The position numbers were made by a program, and so were the translations under genes. Positions 23,477-27,614 of a stretch of 27,614 nt of DNA are shown one piece after another. The number at the start of each line of letters is the position of its first letter. Positions within the stretch are counted from its first letter, which is position 1. This stretch comes from a virus. Location: positions 1 to 27,614 of IMG/VR virus record IMGVR_UViG_3300025732_000212; one strand, written 5' to 3'. The notes beneath the pieces were generated by a model, which was not told the origin of the DNA, ran no database searches, and worked only from the letters and a program-made list of their open reading frames with translations.

Positions 23477-24775
23477 TCAATAGATAGGAGATGGGTCTGT
23501 GAAGCGGCAGTATTGGCCTTCGTACCATAGGTTGATCAGACCGCACTCGCCGTCCCGTTGTTTGGCGATGATGATGGCAGCTTCGCCTGAAGCCTCCGAT
23601 CTGTCACGATTCAAAAGCATGACAAGGTCGGCATCGCGTTCGATCTGGCCGCTGTCTGCTAAGTCGGTGAGGCGTGGCTGCCTGCCTTTTTCTTTCTCCG
23701 ACTCTCGGTTGAGCTGGGCAAGGCATAGCATCGCGACTCCCGTTTGCACTGCGATGTCCTTCAGCTTGCCCGATACCTCTGCGACCTCGTAGGTGCGCTT
23801 CTCAGAGCGATCGGCTGCCTTGATCTTCTGCAGGTAGTCCACAATGACCAGACGCACACCATGCTTGCGCACAGCTCGTCGCACATTGGCCATGATGTTT
23901 GAGATGCTGTGAATGCTTGAGCCATCAATGAACAATAGTGGGCTGTTGGCTACCTTGCCCGATGACAGCATCATCGACTTCATGTCGGCCTCGTTCAGGT
24001 TGCCGCTCTTGAGGCTCTGCATCGGGATGCTTCCAACGGTCGATATGGTGCGTCTGAAGATTGCCTCCTTGCTCATCTCTAGGCTGATGAAAAGAGTCGG
24101 CACCTTGGACTTGATCGCAGCGTGTTCTGCAATGGCGATTGCAATGGCTGTTTTACCGATGCTCGGACGGGCTGCGATGATGGCCATCTCACGGGGCTGC
24201 AAACCGTCGGTCTTTTCATCCAGGTGAAAGAAGCCGGTGGGGATGCCGGAGAGCTGCCCCTTCCGGTTGAACCGATCCTGCATCTGGTCGATGAATGACC
24301 CGGCGACCTGTTTGCTGGTTGTGAGTGTCTCACGGGACACGTCAATGCTGAGCCCTGCTTCGGCATTAGAGACGATTTGATCGGGCTGGAGGGTCAACAT
24401 AGCGGACTCGCGTATCAGGCGGTCTCCAGCGTCTCTGAGCTGGCGTCTGTGGGCAGCCTCGACGATTGCCTTGGTGTAGTAGGTCAGGTTGGCCGGGCTG
24501 GGGCAGACTTCCATGGCCTGATTCCAAGCATCGAACGGGGCAGGCAGTTGGCCATAGGCTTTCTTCCATTCCTTGTGCAGGTCGGAGAGGGTCGGGCTTT
24601 TGCCTTCCTGAACCATACCTCGGATGACATCGAAGGTCAGCCTGAGTTCATCCCGTTGAATCCATTCGCTTCTGATTTCCGATACGGCATCCGAGGATGT
24701 GTCGATGGTTCCGTTCAGGCAGGCTCCGATCATGCCGTATTCGTCATCGTTGGCGTGGAAGGGATCGTTTGTCAT
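23477..24775 (-). CDS. Replicative DNA helicase, DnaB-like, 432 residues
   Basis: The start overlaps the initiator stop (ATGA, 24772-24775), so production is coupled to the initiator. The N-terminal 150 residues form the helical DnaB-N type domain. The RecA-like core has Walker A ARPSIGKT (202-209; DnaB consensus GRPSxGKT), motif 1a SLEMS (231-235), Walker B LVIVDYLQ (309-316), the LAQLNRESE sensor (352-360) and the DLADSGQIERDADLV arginine-finger region (371-385). It would unwind DNA at the fork after loading by the adjacent initiator. The length matches phage DnaB homologues. The second residue of Walker A is arginine, as usual; the leading alanine in place of glycine is a mild oddity. Confidence 0.92.
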   Translation of the reverse strand: MTNDPFHANDDEYGMIGACLNGTIDTSSDAVSEIRSEWIQRDELRLTFDVIRGMVQEGKSPTLSDLHKEWKKAYGQLPAPFDAWNQAMEVCPSPANLTYYTKAIVEAAHRRQLRDAGDRLIRESAMLTLQPDQIVSNAEAGLSIDVSRETLTTSKQVAGSFIDQMQDRFNRKGQLSGIPTGFFHLDEKTDGLQPREMAIIAARPSIGKTAIAIAIAEHAAIKSKVPTLFISLEMSKEAIFRRTISTVGSIPMQSLKSGNLNEADMKSMMLSSGKVANSPLLFIDGSSIHSISNIMANVRRAVRKHGVRLVIVDYLQKIKAADRSEKRTYEVAEVSGKLKDIAVQTGVAMLCLAQLNRESEKEKGRQPRLTDLADSGQIERDADLVMLLNRDRSEASGEAAIIIAKQRDGECGLINLWYEGQYCRFTDPSPIY

Positions 24776-25521
24776 AGGCTGTCCTTCCAGTTGAGTTCCT
24801 TTTTACCAACCGGATTTGACATGACGCCAGAAGAGCTTTGAGGTCGGTAAAGGCCTTTCCAGCCTGATGCGATTGAATGCTCTACGATAGACGGGAACTC
24901 AGCAGGCGTGAACTCACGCGACCACTTGGTCAGTGCTGCGGTCAGGCCGGTCTTTTTGTAGGACTCACGCTTCTCCGACTTGTACTGCAGCCACAGCTTG
25001 ACGGCATCGAGGCAGTTCTGAGTGCGGATGCTTTCCGGCAGTTCGATGCCATGGGCGACTTCCCACGGAGACTTCGGTGTCGGTGTATGTATTATAGGAG
25101 TAGGAGATGGAGACGGAAAGCATACTTCTGGTACTGATTCGGCATATGCCTTGGCATCGTCTGGCATATCCTCTGGCAATGCGTTGGCATGGTTTTTCCA
25201 CCTCAGATTGGCAATATCCCGCTGTTTTTCGCTTCTTTCCTTTTGTTTGGTCCGTTCCTTCTCCAATCGCTTGTTCCGGTAATGGCCATCGTCTCCTGCC
25301 TCAAACTTGCTTTGGCATATGCCTTGGCAATGCGTTGGCATACCATGGCACATCCGCTGGATGTCGAGCTCGGTAACGAAGCCTTTCGACCATTGAAGGC
25401 ACAGCAGGCTGATGTAGGCACCACGCTCCTCGTTGGTCATGGTCATTGTGCCTGCTAGGAAGTCGTCGGCATAGAACTGAAATGCCGGGGCTCTTCCTTT
25501 TTGTTTCTTCTCCTTGTTCAT
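24772..25521 (-). CDS. Replication initiator / helicase loader, DUF1376 N-terminus, 249 residues
   Basis: The N-terminal part (APAFQFYADDFLAGTMTMTN, then EERGAYISLLCLQW, residues 11-44) is the DUF1376 pattern of phage replication initiation proteins. Residues 84-107 are a charged helix (RNKRLEKERTKQKERSEKQR). Residues 111-150 are a flexible linker with PSPSPTPIIHTPTP. The C-terminal domain ends with SIASGWKGLYRP (217-228), as in helicase-loading domains. The gene lies directly before DnaB with an ATGA overlap. Residues 57-70 and 111-128 are encoded by the repeat clusters and so look compositionally odd (CHGMPTHCQGICQ; HANALPEDMPDDAKAYAE). The start ATG 25521 has no good ribosome site; the GGGG of the hairpin is 14-18 bases upstream. 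Confidence 0.85.
   Translation of the reverse strand: MNKEKKQKGRAPAFQFYADDFLAGTMTMTNEERGAYISLLCLQWSKGFVTELDIQRMCHGMPTHCQGICQSKFEAGDDGHYRNKRLEKERTKQKERSEKQRDIANLRWKNHANALPEDMPDDAKAYAESVPEVCFPSPSPTPIIHTPTPKSPWEVAHGIELPESIRTQNCLDAVKLWLQYKSEKRESYKKTGLTAALTKWSREFTPAEFPSIVEHSIASGWKGLYRPQSSSGVMSNPVGKKELNWKDSL
25141..25351. repeat. Two clusters of about 11-bp-spaced TGGCA repeats: iteron-like origin inside the initiator gene
   Basis: Core GGCA(T) occurs at 25141, 25153, 25163, 25175 and 25186, and again at 25314, 25326, 25337 and 25347, with steps of 10-12 bases (one helical turn). TGGCAATGCGTTGGCAT (17 bases) is identical at 25174-25190 and 25325-25341. GGCATATGCCTTGGCA (16 bases) is identical at 25141-25156 and 25314-25329. 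The two copies are read in different codon frames of the initiator, so DNA rather than protein is conserved. GGCATATGCC is itself a palindrome. An AT-richer stretch (TGTATGTATTATAG near 25085-25098) lies beside the first cluster and could be the unwinding element. Lambda O has the same design. Confidence 0.75.
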
Positions 25522-25675
25522 GTATCAAACAGAAAACCCCACCCAGACCGTGGTAGGAACTCCCGCAGAAGCAACGGGACGTGGCACGGAAAGGGTGGGG
25601 AAAAGTTGGTTGGACATGGCTTCTGGTTGTAGTGTCGGCGCTCACTTCCTACGGCTCGCGCTGACGTACTGCTCC
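25522..25675 (-). other. 154-bp gap between methyltransferase and initiator: hairpin and possible 30-codon ORF
   Basis: An imperfect hairpin spans 25537-25600. The outer stem is CCCCACCC / GGGTGGGG, then a 3x3 internal loop, then CCGTG / CACGG, with an inner TCCCG / CGGGA. On the minus strand it ends in GGGTGGGGTTTTCTGTTT, which could act as an intrinsic terminator or a structured leader just before the initiator ATG. A 30-codon frame (25525-25617) begins MSNQLFPTLSVPRP and ends TGA 3 bases before the initiator start. It has only a weak ribosome site. Nothing else recognisable is present. Confidence 0.5.
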
Positions 25676-26986
25676 CTATCGTCCTGCTTCCTCGTCGTCT
25701 AGCTCTCTGATGAGCGTGCAAAACGCTCTGTGCGCTGTTGCTGGGACAACACCGTTACCGAGCAATCGGAGTTCATCCGTTCTATTGTCACAGGAGACGC
25801 ACAACTGGGCATAGTCCATCCCACTGGAAGGCCCATCAGGGTCTCCACCCAGCGGGGGTTTAGCTTGCCGCATCCCATCGCCTTGGCTTCCGCTTCCGGT
25901 AGCATTGACGCTAGCTTCTCCCGATTCCCGGCTCCACCCGCAAGACCGGTCGGGCCTCCCGTCACTCCCGATGACGCTGGAGTCGGCCACGTCTCGGACT
26001 TCATCTGATTGCTCAGACCCACCTGCCTCGACTTGTCGCTCCTCCTGTCGCTCGCATCCGGTGTCGACCAGCTCTTCACCTGTTGATCCAGCTTGTCGAT
26101 CATGCTCCCGTCCTTCTGCCTGTGCGCTCCGGTCGATACCGTGGCTGTCTGCCACAACCCTTGGCGGCTCCCATCCGTACTGCTGCTCGCCGGGACGGCT
26201 GGGCCATGCTGCTTCACCACCACCGTCGTCAGACTCTCCTGACTCCCCTTCATGCCTCTGGAGCGATCCTGAAAGCCCTGCCGCACCTCCGAGGCTACTG
26301 GCGAGGGCCAGTTTTGAGCTATCACCGCCGTCGTCAGAGTTGTGTCGAATGTGCCTTTCGGAATGGATATTTTCTCCCCCTGTTTGTTGTATCGGTAGTT
26401 GACCTGATGATTCGCCCCGTTTTCCGCATAAGACTGAGTCGCTCCATGACCTTGCCAACTTTCCCCGTGCCGAACTGTAGGCCAGGATGAACACCCGCTT
26501 GCGCTGGTGCGGTGCGCCGACTTCAGACGCGCTGAATATGCCCCACGTCGTTCTGTAACCCATTCTTGCCAGGTCTTCGATGACGTCGGACAGCCCCAAG
26601 CTGATATGTCCTTCGACGTTCTCAAAGAAGCAGATTCGGGGTCTGAGAAGTCGAATGCCATCTGCAATCCACGGCCACAGGTGCCGCGGGTCTTGCTTTC
26701 CTTTGCGCTGACCGGCTGCGCTGAAGGGTTGGCATGGATATCCCCCAGTGAGGATGTCCACGCGGTCACGAAAGTCCGACCAAGGGAAGGTCTTAAGATT
26801 CGGCCAGATAGGTGCCGGGTCCATGAATCCCGCTTCCATTTTCGCAACCAGATTGCTGATGGCGAAGGCTTCGATCTCACAAAGAGCGACTGTGCGCAGA
26901 TCTGGGATTGCTCGTTGGAGTCCAAGCTCAATGCCTCCGTATCCAGCGCACAGGCCAATGTGTGTAACTGACGAGGTAGAATCCAT
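25676..26986 (-). CDS. C5-cytosine DNA methyltransferase, 436 residues
   Basis: The motifs appear in the canonical order: motif I GLCAGYGGIELGL (11-23), motif IV GGYPCQPFSAAGQ with catalytic Cys85, motif VI FENVEG (121-126), motif VIII QRKRVFIL (161-168) and motif X LRLLGNGVVPATAHRAF (406-422). It methylates cytosine in DNA, perhaps protecting against host restriction. The target-recognition region (about 170-400) is low complexity (LAYSSARGK, LALASSLGG, VVADSHG, VADSSVIG), a pattern I recall from phage Dcm proteins. A second frame covers the entire gene. The ATG is 5 bases after the ATG of the other frame, and both follow one AGGA. The 3' part therefore deserves scrutiny as a dual-coding or frameshifted region. 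Confidence 0.85.
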   Translation of the reverse strand: MDSTSSVTHIGLCAGYGGIELGLQRAIPDLRTVALCEIEAFAISNLVAKMEAGFMDPAPIWPNLKTFPWSDFRDRVDILTGGYPCQPFSAAGQRKGKQDPRHLWPWIADGIRLLRPRICFFENVEGHISLGLSDVIEDLARMGYRTTWGIFSASEVGAPHQRKRVFILAYSSARGKLARSWSDSVLCGKRGESSGQLPIQQTGGENIHSERHIRHNSDDGGDSSKLALASSLGGAAGLSGSLQRHEGESGESDDGGGEAAWPSRPGEQQYGWEPPRVVADSHGIDRSAQAEGREHDRQAGSTGEELVDTGCERQEERQVEAGGSEQSDEVRDVADSSVIGSDGRPDRSCGWSRESGEASVNATGSGSQGDGMRQAKPPLGGDPDGPSSGMDYAQLCVSCDNRTDELRLLGNGVVPATAHRAFCTLIRELDDEEAGR

Positions 26987-26991
26987 GTCAT
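25699..26991 (-). CDS. Overlapping full-length frame over the methyltransferase gene with WPTP repeats, 430 residues
   Basis: This frame opens at ATG 26989-26991 and runs 430 codons with no stop, in +1 register to the methyltransferase. It is not random text: it has four related repeats (SSWPTVRHGE at 168-177, NWPSPVASEV at 227-236, SWSTPDASDR at 307-316, TWPTPASSGV at 334-343) followed by KLNPRWVETLMGLPVGWTMP (376-395). I recall the WPTP...KLNPRWVETLMG layout from proteins annotated as DNA methyltransferase C-termini or hypothetical proteins in environmental phages. AGGA lies 5 bases before its ATG, better spaced than for the methyltransferase ATG. Whether it is translated, fused by frameshifting, or the relic of an ancestral frame is undecided. 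Confidence 0.5.
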   Translation of the reverse strand: MTWILPRQLHTLACALDTEALSLDSNEQSQICAQSLFVRSKPSPSAIWLRKWKRDSWTRHLSGRILRPSLGRTFVTAWTSSLGDIHANPSAQPVSAKESKTRGTCGRGLQMAFDFSDPESASLRTSKDISAWGCPTSSKTWQEWVTERRGAYSARLKSAHRTSASGCSSWPTVRHGESWQGHGATQSYAENGANHQVNYRYNKQGEKISIPKGTFDTTLTTAVIAQNWPSPVASEVRQGFQDRSRGMKGSQESLTTVVVKQHGPAVPASSSTDGSRQGLWQTATVSTGAHRQKDGSMIDKLDQQVKSWSTPDASDRRSDKSRQVGLSNQMKSETWPTPASSGVTGGPTGLAGGAGNREKLASMLPEAEAKAMGCGKLNPRWVETLMGLPVGWTMPSCASPVTIERMNSDCSVTVLSQQQRTERFARSSES

Positions 26992-26998
26992 GGTGTTC

Positions 26999-27614
26999 CT
27001 AGTAGCTAGGCATCAGAACATCCGCCACCTGCTGCGTGAGCTTCACGTCCTGCAGACAGTAGTCGATGGCTGCCTGGCGGTTGGTCTTCCACAGGTTGGC
27101 GAAGTCGGCGCCGTTGCCGCTCTTCTCCCCGAGCCCTAGGTGCCTGCTGATGGCTCCGAGGCTTCCGTGGGCACGGTTGTCCCCAAGCTGCCACACCTCG
27201 CGCAGGTCGACGATCAGGTCGTTCCAGTAGCGGCCGTGGCGTATCCAGTAGGGAACGGCGACACGATGGCGCCAGCTCCTCTTGATCAAAAACGGCAGGT
27301 CGAAGGCCTTGCAGTTGAACCCAATGAGGCGCGGCTGGCGTTCCCAGGTGTTCAGCAGCTCCCACCATTGCCGGAGCATGGCGGCCTCGCCGTCAGCGTC
27401 TGACGACAGGATTGCAGGCTCGTCGCGCTCGAGGCGGTAGCCTATGCACAGCACTTGGCCGCTCAGTGCATCCAAGGCAGCGTTCTTGATGTAGTCGGTG
27501 ACGTGGTTCTCCTCGGCCTGCCGGATACGCTCGGCGATCTTGTCGGGATCTTTGGTGTTACCGAGCTTCACGTCGCTGGGATTGAAGGCCGGGATGACAA
27601 GCTCGCCAAACGGG
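26999..27614 (-). CDS. 3'-5' exonuclease, DEDDy/DnaQ-like (5' end outside window)
   Basis: The frame is open to the right edge, giving the C-terminal 204 residues. A GTG at 27571 is not the real start, because the in-frame upstream text PFGELVIPAFNPSDVKLGN continues the family pattern. Motif II is IGFNCKAFDLPFL (N and FD acidic site), and motif III is DYCLQDVKLTQQV (tyrosine and aspartate of DEDDy). Motif I (DxE) must be outside the window. It removes 3' nucleotides, probably as a stand-alone proofreading or recombination nuclease near replication genes. The HGSLGAISRHLGLGEKSGNG segment is typical of phage members. It ends 7 bases before the methyltransferase-locus ATG. Confidence 0.85.
   Translation of the reverse strand, partial: PFGELVIPAFNPSDVKLGNTKDPDKIAERIRQAEENHVTDYIKNAALDALSGQVLCIGYRLERDEPAILSSDADGEAAMLRQWWELLNTWERQPRLIGFNCKAFDLPFLIKRSWRHRVAVPYWIRHGRYWNDLIVDLREVWQLGDNRAHGSLGAISRHLGLGEKSGNGADFANLWKTNRQAAIDYCLQDVKLTQQVADVLMPSY

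Noticed and set aside
26999-27571. Exonuclease starting at GTG 27571
   Set aside because: In-frame upstream sequence to the window edge continues the family pattern and motif I is missing, so the gene is truncated by the window.
1-27614. tRNA genes, CRISPR arrays, insertion sequences and integration sites
   Set aside because: I looked for cloverleaf ends, regularly spaced long repeats, terminal inverted repeats and recombinase motifs and found none that I could support by eye.

Overview
This window is a GC-rich stretch of a lytic-type tailed-phage genome with a podovirus-like layout. Every gene I can support lies on the minus strand, so the window reads right to left as one continuous programme. 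It is cut at both ends: a 3'-5' exonuclease gene runs off the right edge, and a giant virion-protein gene runs off the left edge. The host cannot be named. A lipobox lipoprotein in the presumed lysis area and ordinary AGGA-type ribosome sites suggest a Gram-negative bacterium. I saw no tRNA, integrase, repressor, CRISPR array or insertion sequence, and I recognised no endolysin.

Replication and DNA-modification block (about 27.6 to 22.3 kb, in transcription order): DEDDy exonuclease; C5-cytosine methyltransferase with a second full-length open frame over the whole gene; a 154-bp structured gap; a DUF1376-type replication initiator; DnaB-like helicase; a small HTH protein; and a GT-A glycosyltransferase. 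The initiator gene contains two clusters of short repeats about 11 bp apart. The same DNA repeat is read in different codon frames in the two clusters, which points to an origin of the lambda-O type.

Packaging and head block (22.3 to 15.1 kb): an HTH protein that looks like a small terminase subunit; a 161-bp gap with a candidate promoter, a dyad and a duplicated motif; a small basic coiled-coil protein; large terminase; portal; a small protein; acidic scaffold; and a major capsid protein of the SU10/DUF5309 type. A strong intrinsic terminator follows the capsid gene, as in T7.

Tail, lysis and core block (15.1 kb to 1): small virion proteins; a tail fibre with a mosaic AT-rich tip; a chain of very small genes (two holin-like membrane proteins and a nested spanin-like pair); a head-tail adaptor carrying two CBM5/12-like modules; a 941-residue nozzle/beta-propeller protein; fibre-like proteins; and a series of alanine/glutamine-rich internal virion proteins. 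The series ends in a giant protein of more than 1336 residues with an HELFH zinc-protease motif. A recognisable 56-residue small phage gene with a good ribosome site is nested, out of frame, inside that giant gene.

Most neighbours overlap by ATGA, TGATG or GTGA, or are 1 to 7 bases apart, which suggests translational coupling through long operons. The most unusual features are the extensive same-strand overlapping coding (methyltransferase locus, nested gene in the giant protein, spanin-like pair, terminase start) and the origin hidden in the initiator gene.
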